Assembly (NCBI GenBank): GCA_963422415.1
Contig: OY729430.1
Coordinates: forward strand, 2,914,001 to 2,978,000
Source: Bin34 sp963422415
Lineage (GTDB): Bacteria > Chloroflexota > Anaerolineae > Caldilineales > Caldilineaceae
Direction: 5' to 3'
Length of the DNA stretch: 64,000 nucleotides
Part shown: positions 1 through 7,851 of the stretch, piece by piece
How positions within the stretch are numbered: position 1 is the stretch's first letter
Layout: every line of letters starts with the position of its first letter
Notes under the pieces: generated by a model
Seen by the model: the letters and a program-made list of their open reading frames with translations, nothing else
What the model was told of the DNA's origin: nothing
Databases searched by the model: none
Translations under genes and position numbers: made by a program

Positions 1-132
1 AACGGCACTGTCTTTCCGCTCCACGGTCTGATGCAGTTTGTGCAGTCCCAAGGCCCTGAGCGTGTCCTTCTGCCGCTGGGGCCTTCCAATCCCGCTCTTG
101 ATCAGTGTAATCTTGACTGTCGTCTCCGCCAT
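1..132 (-). CDS. rpmD: 50S ribosomal protein L30, partial (3' end outside window)
   Basis: L30 is a small protein of the large ribosomal subunit. The visible 44 codons read MAETTVKITLIKSGIGRPQ and continue with the usual QKDTLRALGL-type helix, against a family length of about 60, so roughly the last quarter lies beyond the window edge. The ATG at 132..130 overlaps the last base of the rpsE stop codon (TAATG), so translation is probably coupled to S5. Gene order rpsE-rpmD is the usual spc-operon order. It is too short for most gene finders at a contig edge, but the L30 pattern is clear. Confidence 0.9.
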   Translation of the reverse strand, partial: MAETTVKITLIKSGIGRPQRQKDTLRALGLHKLHQTVERKDSAV

Positions 133-665
133 TACATCGTCCCCCGTATCCAGAAAGGCTCCAGCGTTGCCTCGTCCACGCTCCGATCTTGGGCTTGAAC
201 CCGATGATCCTGCAGCTGTTGCAAGGCCAGAAAAGTGGCCTGCGTCACATTCAGACGATTGCTGGATCCCAACGACTTGGTCAAGATATCGGAAATGCCT
301 GCGACTTCCAAGACAGGCCTGACCCCACCGCCGGCGATCACGCCCGTACCCGGACTGGCCGGTCGAAGCAGCACGCGGGCCGATCCGAAGCGAGTCTCAA
401 TCGCATGCGGAATGGTCTTGCCGACAAGCAGCACTTCCACCATGTTGCGGGTGGCCTTTTCACGAGCTTTGCGGATGGCCTCCGGCACCTCTCGGGCCTT
501 GCCAATACCTACCCCAACGCGGCCGGACATGTCTCCTACCACTAAGACCGCGCGGAAAGAGAACGAACGCCCTCCTTTCACCACCTTGGACGTCCGGGTA
601 ATCTGCACCACCCGATCTTCCAAGCCGTCGCCCTGGTCGTCGTTTCGATCATTTTGTCGCGCCAC
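132..665 (-). CDS. rpsE: 30S ribosomal protein S5
   Basis: S5 binds 16S rRNA in the small subunit and contributes to decoding accuracy. The 177-residue product has the N-terminal double-stranded-RNA-binding part (VVKGGRSFSFRAVLVVGD, residues about 28-45) and the C-terminal part with PGTGVIAGG near residue 105. The start is a GTG at 665 with AAGGAG nine bases upstream. An ATG seven bases further upstream is out of frame and gives only a short dead-end. The C-terminus runs slightly past the common bacterial form. It is flanked by rplR and rpmD in standard spc order. Confidence 0.95.
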   Translation of the reverse strand: MARQNDRNDDQGDGLEDRVVQITRTSKVVKGGRSFSFRAVLVVGDMSGRVGVGIGKAREVPEAIRKAREKATRNMVEVLLVGKTIPHAIETRFGSARVLLRPASPGTGVIAGGGVRPVLEVAGISDILTKSLGSSNRLNVTQATFLALQQLQDHRVQAQDRSVDEATLEPFWIRGTM

Positions 666-701
666 TCCGCATTTCTCCTTAAACAGTGGGGCCGGAATTT
701 C

Positions 702-1070
702 CTAGAACTTCAAGCCCTGTGCCCGGCTGCCCTCAGCCAAAGCCTTTATCCTTCCATGAAACCGGAAGCCGCCCCGGTCAAAGACCGCCTGGGTCACCCC
801 CCTCTGCTGCGCCCGTTCTGCCAGCACCTCGCCAATTACGCGGGCCTGGGCCAAGGGCTTCTCGGAGCCTACTTGCGTCCGCAGGTCTTTTTCATTCGTG
901 GCCGCCGCCACCAAGGTGCAGCCTGTCTGATCGTCAATCAGCTGGGCATAAATGTGCTGGGAACTGCGAAACACGCTCAGCCGTGGGCGGATCGCTGTGC
1001 CCACCACCTTGTTCCGAAGCCGCCTATGCCTCTTGACGCGGGCATGAAATCGATTCTGCGCCTTTGCCAT
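702..1070 (-). CDS. rplR: 50S ribosomal protein L18
   Basis: L18 binds 5S rRNA and helps place it in the large subunit. The 122-residue product starts MAKAQNRFHARVKRHRRLRN and continues with RPRLSVFRSSQHIYAQLIDD, the typical L18 core; it ends at GLKF as most L18 proteins end in F. An open frame extends 29 codons upstream, but the ATG at 1070 has AGGAG seven bases before it and matches the family start, so the longer form was not chosen. It lies 10 bases after rplF and 36 before rpsE. Confidence 0.95.
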   Translation of the reverse strand: MAKAQNRFHARVKRHRRLRNKVVGTAIRPRLSVFRSSQHIYAQLIDDQTGCTLVAAATNEKDLRTQVGSEKPLAQARVIGEVLAERAQQRGVTQAVFDRGGFRFHGRIKALAEGSRAQGLKF

Positions 1071-1080
1071 TGCACTACTC

Positions 1081-1632
1081 CTAGGCAGTTGCCTTGCCAG
1101 CCTTGCCGGCCTTGGATCGCACTCGTTCGCCACGATAGCGAATCCCGGAACCGCCATAGGGCTCCGGCGGACGTTCGCCCCTGATATCGGCGGCCAGCTG
1201 GCCTATGTCGCTTTTGCATATGCCTTGCAGGGTGATCACTCGCCCACTTTGGTCGACCTCCAGCGACACCTCCTTGGTGGACGGATATTCCACCGGGTGA
1301 CTCTTGCCTACTTGGAGCACTAAGGTGGAACCCTTCATGGAAGCGCGATAGAAGTCGCCATGCACTTCTAGGATCCGTGTATATCCTTCCGATACACCTA
1401 CCACCATATTGCAGATCAGGGCCCGTACTAGACCATGCAACGCCCGCAGGTTTTGGGCGTTGCCCTTGCGCTTGACTTGCAGGATCCCATCTTGCCACTC
1501 CACGGCAAGCCGCGGCGAGATACGCTCTACCAGAGCACCTTTGGGACCAGTCACCGTGATGAACTGACCCGGCGCAACGTCAACGGTGACACCTTGCGGC
1601 AAGGAAATGGGTTGATTTCCGATACGAGACAT
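1081..1632 (-). CDS. rplF: 50S ribosomal protein L6
   Basis: L6 sits near the factor-binding site of the large subunit, contacting 23S rRNA. The 183-residue product begins MSRIGNQPISLPQGV, has the family's two repeated alpha/beta domains, and shows the C-terminal RGERPPEPYGGSGIRYRGE signature near residues 150-168. The length is normal. The start ATG at 1632 has only a weak ribosome-binding site, which fits translation coupled to rpsH 24 bases upstream. Confidence 0.96.
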   Translation of the reverse strand: MSRIGNQPISLPQGVTVDVAPGQFITVTGPKGALVERISPRLAVEWQDGILQVKRKGNAQNLRALHGLVRALICNMVVGVSEGYTRILEVHGDFYRASMKGSTLVLQVGKSHPVEYPSTKEVSLEVDQSGRVITLQGICKSDIGQLAADIRGERPPEPYGGSGIRYRGERVRSKAGKAGKATA

Positions 1633-1656
1633 GCCTGTTCCAATTCGCTCTGTTGA

Positions 1657-2052
1657 CTACCACACTTCACAGATCACTTCGCCGCCCAACTGGGAGCGGC
1701 GGGCCTGCTGCCCGGTCATAATGCCACTCGGCGTGGTCAAGATGCGAATCCCCAGACCGCTGCGCACCCACCGGATGTCGCGCCAGCCCGCATACTCCCG
1801 GCGCCCGCGCTTGCTAATGCGCTTCAGATGACTGATCACCGGTTGGCCATGCCGATTGTACTTGAGATCCACGGCCAATTCCACATGATTGCCCACTGCA
1901 TGTTCACGGTATCCCGCGACAAAACCCTCCTCAAACAGTACCCGAGCCAATTCCACCTTGATGCGGGACGTAGGCATGCTCACAAACTCGTGCTGCATGG
2001 CCTGTCCATTGCGAATCCGGGTCAGAAAATCTGAAATGGGATCTATGTTCAC
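1657..2052 (-). CDS. rpsH: 30S ribosomal protein S8
   Basis: S8 binds the central domain of 16S rRNA early in small-subunit assembly; in enterobacteria it also represses its own operon. The product is 131 residues: MNIDPISDFLTRIRNGQ at the N-terminus and RAGLGIRILTTP-type sequence (here SGLGIRILTTPSGIMTG) near residues 105-121. The start is GTG at 2052 with GAGGAG nine bases upstream. It follows rpsN by 24 bases. Whether S8 feedback operates here cannot be told from the sequence. Confidence 0.95.
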   Translation of the reverse strand: MNIDPISDFLTRIRNGQAMQHEFVSMPTSRIKVELARVLFEEGFVAGYREHAVGNHVELAVDLKYNRHGQPVISHLKRISKRGRREYAGWRDIRWVRSGLGIRILTTPSGIMTGQQARRSQLGGEVICEVW

Positions 2053-2076
2053 GCCTTGTGTCTCCTCGAGTTCCCC

Positions 2077-2259
2077 TCACCAGCTGGACTTGACCACGCC
2101 TGGAATACGACCTTCCAGGGCCTCGCTTCGAAAACAGATACGACACAATCCGAAACGGCGCATAAAGGCGCGTGGACGACCACACATATGGCAACGATTT
2201 CGAACTCGGTGGGGGTGGTTGCGCTTGGTTTCCCGCGCAATCATCGACTTTTTGGCCAA
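2077..2259 (-). CDS. rpsN: 30S ribosomal protein S14, zinc-binding short form (type Z)
   Basis: S14 is a head protein of the small subunit. The product has 60 residues and four cysteines arranged as C23-x2-C26 and C39-x2-C42, the zinc-ribbon version used by many Gram-positives and Chloroflexota instead of the ~100-residue zinc-free version. The start is TTG at 2259 (Met-Ala-Lys-Lys-Ser), with AAGGAG ending five bases upstream; the downstream ATG would remove conserved residues. It lies between rplE and rpsH in standard order. No second, zinc-free S14 is visible in the window. Confidence 0.94.
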   Translation of the reverse strand: MAKKSMIARETKRNHPHRVRNRCHMCGRPRAFMRRFGLCRICFRSEALEGRIPGVVKSSW

Positions 2260-2310
2260 CTCTACTCCTTGGGTTCCTGCAAACTCACGTCGAACATTCC
2301 GCCACGGGCC

Positions 2311-2913
2311 TTAGGCGGCCGTGCGGACAAAAGGCATCTGCAACAAACGCAACAAATGTCGGCCTTCTTCATCCGTGCGGGCCGATGTCACAATGGAGAC
2401 CTCCAAGCCGCGGATGGAATCGATCGACTCATACTCAATCTCAGGAAAAATCAGCTGCTCGGTCAGACCCAGACTGTAATTGCCACGGCCATCGAACGAA
2501 TCCGGGGACACGCCACGAAAGTCTCGCTGCCGGGGCAGAGCCAAGTGGATCAGCCGGTCCAGGAAATCCCACTGCCGCCGCCCCCGCAGGGTAATCTTCA
2601 AGCCTACGGGCATGCCTTCTCGCAGCTTGTACGTGGCAATCGACTTGCGGGCCCGTGTCACCACTGGCTTCTGGCCTGTGATCAGTGCCAAGTCCCGACT
2701 GGCGGCCTCGACCGCCCGGGCATTGGTCAAGGCTTCGCCCAGCCCAATGTTCACGGCTACCTTCGTGATGGTGGGCACTTGCAGCCTGTTCCTGTACCCA
2801 AACTCCTTCATCATGGCCGGTACAATTTCCTCACGATATTGCACCAGCATCCGGGGCAGCGGCAACGGTTCGAAGGGCTTCTGATCTGTGCCGTGGGGGG
2901 ATTTCTCGTTCAT
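2311..2913 (-). CDS. rplE: 50S ribosomal protein L5
   Basis: L5 binds 5S rRNA and forms a bridge between subunits. The family core starts near residue 22 (MLVQYREEIVPAMMKEFGY), followed by KVAVNIGLGEA and the C-terminal GRGNYSLGLTEQLIFPEI. At 200 residues it is about 20 longer than usual, because of an N-terminal tail ending EPLPLPR. The ATG at 2913 has no convincing ribosome-binding site; an in-frame ATG at 2850 would give a family-length protein, so the true N-terminus is uncertain. It lies 28 bases after rplX. Confidence 0.94.
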   Translation of the reverse strand: MNEKSPHGTDQKPFEPLPLPRMLVQYREEIVPAMMKEFGYRNRLQVPTITKVAVNIGLGEALTNARAVEAASRDLALITGQKPVVTRARKSIATYKLREGMPVGLKITLRGRRQWDFLDRLIHLALPRQRDFRGVSPDSFDGRGNYSLGLTEQLIFPEIEYESIDSIRGLEVSIVTSARTDEEGRHLLRLLQMPFVRTAA

Positions 2914-2941
2914 GTCTCTGGGGCCTATGTAAACGGTGTGT

Positions 2942-3307
2942 CTAGGAGGCGGGGCGGGCAGGACGCGCTACAGGCTCGCCGGTACGGCGGTCGAATCGAA
3001 TCTTATCTTCATTGTCAAAACGTCGTCCCAAGCGCGTCGGTTTGTCGTCCGTACCCAAGACCGCCACGTTGCTGACATGAATAGGGGCTTCAATCTCGAT
3101 GATCCCTCTCTGCGTCTGAGTCCGGCCGGTGGCTCGCTGATGCTTCATGCGTAGATTCACCCCCTCCACCATGACGTAGACCCGATTGGGATCCAAATCG
3201 CCATTGCGCTTGTGACGCTGAATGATATCCCTCACTTTCCCGCGCTCTCCGCGGGCGGCGCCCGCGATCACTTCCACTTGATCTCCAACCAAAATCTTGT
3301 GGCTCAT
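2942..3307 (-). CDS. rplX: 50S ribosomal protein L24
   Basis: L24 is an assembly-initiating protein of the large subunit. The 121-residue product has the KOW motif at the start (VGDQVEVIAGAARGERGKV, residues about 7-25) and the VNLRMKHQRA segment typical of L24. An open frame runs 30 codons upstream, but ATG 3307 has GGGAGG eight bases before it and gives the family start MSHKILVGD. The tail RTGEPVARPARPAS is slightly longer than in the shortest homologues. It follows rplN by 31 bases. Confidence 0.94.
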   Translation of the reverse strand: MSHKILVGDQVEVIAGAARGERGKVRDIIQRHKRNGDLDPNRVYVMVEGVNLRMKHQRATGRTQTQRGIIEIEAPIHVSNVAVLGTDDKPTRLGRRFDNEDKIRFDRRTGEPVARPARPAS

Positions 3308-3338
3308 GGCTTTTGCCTCCCTATCTCCGCACGGCAGT

Positions 3339-3707
3339 CTAAAGCACTTCCGGGGCCAATGACACAATCCGCATGAAGCCCCGTTCCCGCAACTCACGGG
3401 CTACAGGGCCAAAGATACGCGTGCCCCGCGGGAAATGCGTGTCATCCACGATCACGGCGGCATTGTCATTGAAACGAATGAAGCTGCCGTCCCGGCGGCA
3501 AATGGCAGATTTCGTGCGCACGATCACAGCCTTGACCACTTCGCCCTTCTTGACCGTACCAGCTGGGGTGGCGGACTTCACCGAAGCGGTGATAATGTCC
3601 CCCACCTTGCCGTGACGCCTCACACTGCCTCCGGTCACCCGAATGGTCAGCAACTCACGCGCCCCCGAATTGTCTGCCACGCGCAGGCGGCTTTCCTGTT
3701 GAATCAT
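3339..3707 (-). CDS. rplN: 50S ribosomal protein L14
   Basis: L14 forms part of the intersubunit bridge and contacts L19 and 16S rRNA. The 122-residue product starts MIQQESRLRVADNSGARE and ends RIVSLAPEVL; both ends and the internal RRDGSFIRFNDNAAVI match the family, and the length is exactly usual. ATG 3707 is preceded by AGGAAAGG with a six-base spacer. It sits between rpsQ and rplX as in most bacteria. Confidence 0.97.
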   Translation of the reverse strand: MIQQESRLRVADNSGARELLTIRVTGGSVRRHGKVGDIITASVKSATPAGTVKKGEVVKAVIVRTKSAICRRDGSFIRFNDNAAVIVDDTHFPRGTRIFGPVARELRERGFMRIVSLAPEVL

Positions 3708-3758
3708 GATTGGCCTTTCCTGGGATGATGCCGTTGCGTAGCAAGCCGCGCAGTGCGG

Positions 3759-4031
3759 TTATGGGCCTCGGTCCGCGCCCGGATCGCGTTCCACGATGGA
3801 TTCGAGATAGAAACTCTTGCGCTTGGAAATCGGACTGCACTGCCGGATGCGGACCTGGTCTCCGACACGAGCCTGATTGGTCTCGTCATGCACCTGGTAT
3901 TTCTTGTAGGAACGCGTGATCTTGCCGTAGAGGGGGTGCCGCGTGGAACGTTCCACGCGCACCGCCACCGTTTTGTTGTTCACGTCCTGCACCACCATGC
4001 CGGTCAATACTTTGCGACTTGATGCACTCAT
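3759..4031 (-). CDS. rpsQ: 30S ribosomal protein S17
   Basis: S17 binds 16S rRNA near the 5' domain and is needed for early assembly. The 90-residue protein shows the OB-fold core KVLTGMVVQDVNNKTVAVRV and VGDQVRIRQCSPISKRKSF, both diagnostic. ATG 4031 begins three bases after the rpmC stop, and a purine-rich AGGAATAGGG within the end of rpmC serves as ribosome-binding site, so L29 and S17 are probably translated in a coupled way. Confidence 0.96.
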   Translation of the reverse strand: MSASSRKVLTGMVVQDVNNKTVAVRVERSTRHPLYGKITRSYKKYQVHDETNQARVGDQVRIRQCSPISKRKSFYLESIVERDPGADRGP

Positions 4032-4034
4032 TCC

Positions 4035-4244
4035 CTATTCCTGTCTTGTCAGTTCACGATGCCGTTGCACCGTCTTGATGCGGGCCATTTCCCTGCGGAC
4101 CTCGCGCGCGCGGGCCGTGTTCTGCTGCTTGCCGGTCGTCAACTGGTATCGCAGATTGAACAGTTCCTGGTGGCAGGCACGCACCATCTCCACCAGTTCC
4201 CCGTCGGTCTTGTCCAGCAAGGTGTGAGCCTTCAATACGGCCAT
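4035..4244 (-). CDS. rpmC: 50S ribosomal protein L29
   Basis: L29 surrounds the peptide exit tunnel with L23. The 69-residue product is a two-helix protein with ELFNLRYQLTTGKQQNTARA, the L29 signature, and the RREMARIKTV segment that follows it. ATG 4244 has GAGGAG seven bases upstream. The gene lies 14 bases after rplP and three before rpsQ, the usual S10-operon order. Confidence 0.95.
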   Translation of the reverse strand: MAVLKAHTLLDKTDGELVEMVRACHQELFNLRYQLTTGKQQNTARAREVRREMARIKTVQRHRELTRQE

Positions 4245-4258
4245 CTTCGCTCTCCTCG

Positions 4259-4672
4259 CTACACCGATTGACGCAAGATGAACTGGGTCCGCATCGGCAG
4301 CTTGTGCTGTGCCAGCCGGAAAGCCTCTCGAGCTTGCTCTTCCGATACTCCGGTCATCTCGAAAATGATGCGACCCGGCTTGACCACGGCCACATAGTAC
4401 TCCACATTGCCCTTGCCGGAACCCATGCGAGTTTCCGCCCCGCGTTGCGTGACCGGCTTGTCCGGGAAGATCCGGATCCAGAGCTTGCCGCCGCGGCGAA
4501 CATAACGCACGATGGCCCGACGGGCGGCTTCGATCTGCCGGCTGGTGACCCAGTGAGGCTCCGTGGCCTGCAAGGCATATGTGCCAAAATCGATCGAGGC
4601 ACCCCTGCTGGCCATTCCGCGCATGCGCCCTCTATGAGTCTTGTGGTGCTTGAATCGCTTGGGCATCAACAT
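4259..4672 (-). CDS. rplP: 50S ribosomal protein L16
   Basis: L16 helps shape the A-site tRNA pocket of the large subunit. The 137-residue product contains MPKRFKHHKTHRGRMRG, the WVTSRQIEAARRAIVRYVRR stretch, and the KPVTQRGAETRMGSGKG segment that carries the hydroxylated arginine in some bacteria. Two starts are possible: ATG 4672 (Met-Leu-Met-Pro), ten bases after a GGGAG, or ATG 4666, the family start but farther from that site. The longer form is listed. Confidence 0.96.
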   Translation of the reverse strand: MLMPKRFKHHKTHRGRMRGMASRGASIDFGTYALQATEPHWVTSRQIEAARRAIVRYVRRGGKLWIRIFPDKPVTQRGAETRMGSGKGNVEYYVAVVKPGRIIFEMTGVSEEQAREAFRLAQHKLPMRTQFILRQSV

Positions 4673-4708
4673 TGCGCCATTTCTCCCGCCCTGTCCTTGG
4701 CTGTCCGC

Positions 4709-5374
4709 CTAGGAAGCTTCCTGATACTGGATGTGGTACTCCTGCCCCGGCAGCACTTCGCCGTGGTAGATCCACACCTTGACGCCGATCACGCCATAGG
4801 TGGTGTTGCTTTCATCCGTGCCATAGTCGATGTTGGCCCGCAAGGTATGGCGCGGTACTTGCCCCGCGCGGAAACTGTCCACGCGCCCCATGTCACTGCC
4901 GCCCAAGCGGCCCGACACCGTGATCATGAAGCCTTTGGCTCCCTGGCGCATGGCCCGCTGACCGGCGGAGCGCATGGCCCGGCGCCAGCTCACCCGCCGG
5001 GCCAGTTGTTCACTGACACTATGGGCGACCAACTTGGCGCTAAGATCCGCCTGTTTCAACTCCCGGACATCGATCGGGACGTTGCGACCAGTGACCGTGC
5101 GCAACGTCTCGCGCAACTCGTTCACCGTGGCCCCCTTTCTGCCAATGACCACCCCGGGTCGTGCGGTCTCCACGACTACACTTACTTGATTGGACTGCCT
5201 TTCAATATCAATTCGACTGATATTGGCATCCGGGAGACGGGACAGGATCGTGTCGCGAATGGCCCGATCCTCGTCGAGCATGGCCACATATTCCTTGCCG
5301 CGGGCAAACCAGCGACTGTGATGCTCTTTCACCAGACCCAACCGAAATCCGGTTGGATGAACTTTCCGTCCCAT
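4709..5374 (-). CDS. rpsC: 30S ribosomal protein S3
   Basis: S3 lines the mRNA entry channel of the small subunit. The 221-residue product begins MGRKVHPTGFRLGLVKEHHS and has a type-II KH domain with VVIGRKGATVNELRETL near residues 68-84, followed by the C-terminal S3 domain ending in YHIQYQEAS. The open frame continues 42 codons upstream into rplV, but ATG 5374 is the family start and lies 24 bases after the rplV stop, so the extension is rejected. Length is normal. Confidence 0.96.
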   Translation of the reverse strand: MGRKVHPTGFRLGLVKEHHSRWFARGKEYVAMLDEDRAIRDTILSRLPDANISRIDIERQSNQVSVVVETARPGVVIGRKGATVNELRETLRTVTGRNVPIDVRELKQADLSAKLVAHSVSEQLARRVSWRRAMRSAGQRAMRQGAKGFMITVSGRLGGSDMGRVDSFRAGQVPRHTLRANIDYGTDESNTTYGVIGVKVWIYHGEVLPGQEYHIQYQEAS

Positions 5375-5397
5375 GTAAATTCCGCTCCGCTGCTGTT

Positions 5398-5748
5398 CTA
5401 TTCGTCCAGGGACAAGTCTTTTTCGTCCAGGATGACGGTGATGTTGGAAGAACTCCGTATCCATGGCTTGAACCGCCCCCGGCCACCAAAACGACGCCAT
5501 CTGCGATGGGGGGCTTTGTCCGCGAACGCCGTCTTGATGTACATGTCCCCGCGGTCCAAGTCAAAATTTTCCTCGGCATTGGCCAAGGCGCTGGCAATGG
5601 TGTTCGCCAGCACGGTGGCCGCGGACTGCGGCATCAGGCGCAGCATGTGCATCGCCTCCTGCGCTGGCATGCCGCGCACCTCGTTCAGCACCAAGCGCAC
5701 CTTGCGGGCGCTGATACCGGTATAGCGACTCTTGGCCAAGACTTCCAT
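5398..5748 (-). CDS. rplV: 50S ribosomal protein L22
   Basis: L22 reaches from the subunit surface into the peptide exit tunnel. The 116-residue product starts MEVLAKSRYTGISARKVRLV, then has ALANAEENFDLD and the basic tunnel loop RRWRRFGGRGRFKPWIRSS, ending in ITVILDEKD. ATG 5748 gives the family start; the frame is open 27 codons further up without support. It lies 19 bases after rpsS and 23 before rpsC. Confidence 0.96.
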   Translation of the reverse strand: MEVLAKSRYTGISARKVRLVLNEVRGMPAQEAMHMLRLMPQSAATVLANTIASALANAEENFDLDRGDMYIKTAFADKAPHRRWRRFGGRGRFKPWIRSSSNITVILDEKDLSLDE

Positions 5749-5767
5749 AATTCTCAAATTCCGCGTA

Positions 5768-6049
5768 TTACCTGACTGAAGTGCTCCGTTCCGATCGCAT
5801 GTGTCCGCGGAAATAGCGAGTGGGCGCAAATTCGCCCAGCTTGTGCCCCACCATGTTCTCCGTGATTAGGACTGGTACATGCCGCCGTCCGTCATGCACG
5901 GCAATGGTATGCCCCACAAACTGCGGGAAGATGGTGCTAGCCCGTGCATACGTACGGACTACCCGGCGTTCACCGGTCTGGTTCATCACCTCAATCCGCT
6001 TCAGCAACTTGAGGTCCACGTAGGGGCCTTTCTTGAGAGAACGAGACAC
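5768..6049 (-). CDS. rpsS: 30S ribosomal protein S19
   Basis: S19 is a head protein of the small subunit that pairs with S13. The 93-residue product shows SRSLKKGPYVDLKLLKRIE at the N-terminus and the diagnostic VHDGRRHVPVLITENMVGHK and LGEFAPTRYFRGH further on. The start is a GTG at 6049 with AAGGA about ten bases upstream. It sits between rplB and rplV. Confidence 0.97.
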   Translation of the reverse strand: MSRSLKKGPYVDLKLLKRIEVMNQTGERRVVRTYARASTIFPQFVGHTIAVHDGRRHVPVLITENMVGHKLGEFAPTRYFRGHMRSERSTSVR

Positions 6050-6079
6050 GGGCCTGTATTCCTTAGCTTTTTCCCAACT

Positions 6080-6913
6080 CTACCGACGCTTCGAGCGCCG
6101 ACGTACAATGTTCTTGTCGGTTGCCAGGTTGCGTCGAGTACGACGTCCCAAGGCGGGCTTGCCCCACGGCGTCTTGGGAGATGGCATGCCTATCGGAGAG
6201 CGTCCCTCGCCTCCACCATGGGGATGGGAGGCCGGGTCCTGCGCTATGCCGCGTACGGTAGGACGCCGCCCACGCCAGCGATTCCGCCCCGCTTTCCCCT
6301 GGGACATGTTGACGTGTTCAAAATTCGACACTTGCCCCACAGTGGCCATGCAGTCCATTTGAATAAAGCGCACTTCCCCACTCGGCATGCGGACCTGCAC
6401 CATGCGGCCCTCTTTGGCCACCAGCCGGGCCGCCGTGCCTGCGCTGCGCGCCAGCTGCCCGCCCCTGCCCGGGATCAACTCTATGTTATGCAGTTGGGTA
6501 CCCAGTGGAATATCGCGCAAGGGCAGTGCGTTGCCTGGTGCAATGTCCACGTTGGAACCGGATATCACTTCCTGGCCAACTTGCAGATTTTCAGGGGCCA
6601 GGATGTACCGCTTCTCGCCATCGCTGTATTGCATCAAGGCGATGCGAGCCGTGCGATTGGGATCATATTCCAAGGAAAGAACCCGAGCCGGTATCCCCTC
6701 CTTGTCTCTCTTGAAATCTATGTGGCGGTACCGCCTTTTGTGGCCTCCGCCACGGTGCCGCACTGTAATGACGCCACGGTTGTTGCGTCCGCCCCTGCGG
6801 GGCAATGGCGAGACCAAGGACTTCTCCGGCTTGGTCCGCGTCAGCTCCTCAAAGGTAGAGCCGCTCATGTTGCGGCGGCCCGGAGAGGTCGGTTGGTATG
6901 TCTTCAAAGGCAT
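6080..6913 (-). CDS. rplB: 50S ribosomal protein L2
   Basis: L2 is needed for subunit association and an active peptidyl-transferase centre. The 277-residue product has the N-terminal OB-like domain, the SH3-like domain, and near residue 222 the ASHPHGGGEGRSPIGMPSP segment that carries the conserved functional histidine. The C-terminal basic tail (LGRRTRRNLATDKNIVRRRS) is typical. ATG 6913 lies 16 bases after rplW. Length is normal. Confidence 0.97.
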   Translation of the reverse strand: MPLKTYQPTSPGRRNMSGSTFEELTRTKPEKSLVSPLPRRGGRNNRGVITVRHRGGGHKRRYRHIDFKRDKEGIPARVLSLEYDPNRTARIALMQYSDGEKRYILAPENLQVGQEVISGSNVDIAPGNALPLRDIPLGTQLHNIELIPGRGGQLARSAGTAARLVAKEGRMVQVRMPSGEVRFIQMDCMATVGQVSNFEHVNMSQGKAGRNRWRGRRPTVRGIAQDPASHPHGGGEGRSPIGMPSPKTPWGKPALGRRTRRNLATDKNIVRRRSKRR

Positions 6914-6929
6914 GATCCGTCAGCCTCGT

Positions 6930-7217
6930 TCAGTTGCTCTCGTACAGGTTGATCGAATCACCTTCCGCCACGGTGACAATGGCCTTCTTCCATTTCGTCT
7001 GCCGCATGAAGACTCGCTTGCCGCGCCGCCGTGTCTTGGCGGGCATGACCATGACGCGCACCTGATCCACGGTCACGTCATAAATGGCTTGCACCGCTTC
7101 GCGCACCTGGTGCTTGTTGGCTTTCCGGTGCACCCGGAACACATATTGCCGCGCGCCTTCGGCCATCATGGTCTTTTCCGAAAGCACCGGATGCAATAGG
7201 ACTTCGTGCGCCATCAT
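6930..7217 (-). CDS. rplW: 50S ribosomal protein L23
   Basis: L23 sits at the exit of the peptide tunnel and docks trigger factor and SRP. The 95-residue product begins MMAHEVLLHPVLSEKTMMAE and has the KANKHQVREAVQAIYDV helix and the RRGKRVFMRQTKWKKAIVTV strand region of the family. The gene starts with two adjacent ATGs (7217 and 7214); the first overlaps the rplD stop codon, so L4 and L23 are translationally coupled. A longer frame reading back through rplD is a shadow. Confidence 0.95.
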   Translation of the reverse strand: MMAHEVLLHPVLSEKTMMAEGARQYVFRVHRKANKHQVREAVQAIYDVTVDQVRVMVMPAKTRRRGKRVFMRQTKWKKAIVTVAEGDSINLYESN

Positions 7218-7849
7218 GCGGCGTCTTCCCCCAGCCAGTCTTCTATGCCTCGTAGAGCATCCAACGTAATGATCACCACGTCGCTCTGCAACAGGTCCCG
7301 AACATTCAGATAGGCGTAATTCAGGAGGGCCAGTCGCGGTAGATTCTGCGCGGCCTGCACGACTTCCGCCTTCTTGTCTGCATACACCAGCAGAGTGCGC
7401 TTGCCGTTCACTCCCAGATCCGTCAACACCTGCCGCATCTGACGAGTCTTGCCCTCTGGCAACTCCAGACTGTCCAGCAACAGGATGCCACCGTCCCGAG
7501 CCTGAGAGGACAACGCACAACGCACTGCGGCCCGCCGCATGCGCTTGGGCATCTTTTGACGGTAGGAACGCGGAGTGGGTCCAAAGACGGTGCCTCCGCC
7601 CACCCAATGCGGGGCTCGAATCGTGCCCTGCCGAGCTCTGCCCGTGCCTTTCTGGCGCCATGGCTTGCGACCACCCCCTCGCACCTCGCTGCGGGTCTTG
7701 GTCTTGTGAGTCCCTTGCCGGGCATTGGCCAACTGGCGCACCAGAGCCTGCTGCAGGAGGGTCGTACGCACCACGGTCTCAAACAGCGCAGGCGCGAGCT
7801 CCGCCTCGCTTACCACTTCACCCTGCATGTTCACGACATTGGACTTCAT
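7214..7849 (-). CDS. rplD: 50S ribosomal protein L4
   Basis: L4 is an assembly protein whose loop enters the exit tunnel. The 211-residue product has the loop signature GGGRKPWRQKGTGRARQGTI (residues about 59-78) followed by PHWVGGGTVFGP. In E. coli L4 also represses the S10 operon; nothing here shows whether that applies. ATG 7849 lies two bases after the rplC stop, and the end overlaps rplW. Confidence 0.96.
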   Translation of the reverse strand: MKSNVVNMQGEVVSEAELAPALFETVVRTTLLQQALVRQLANARQGTHKTKTRSEVRGGGRKPWRQKGTGRARQGTIRAPHWVGGGTVFGPTPRSYRQKMPKRMRRAAVRCALSSQARDGGILLLDSLELPEGKTRQMRQVLTDLGVNGKRTLLVYADKKAEVVQAAQNLPRLALLNYAYLNVRDLLQSDVVIITLDALRGIEDWLGEDAA

Positions 7850-7851
7850 GA

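Noticed and set aside
4268..5725. 485-codon plus-strand open frame opposite rplP, rpsC and rplV
   Set aside because: Antisense to three conserved ribosomal genes; no recognisable domain and no ribosome-binding site.
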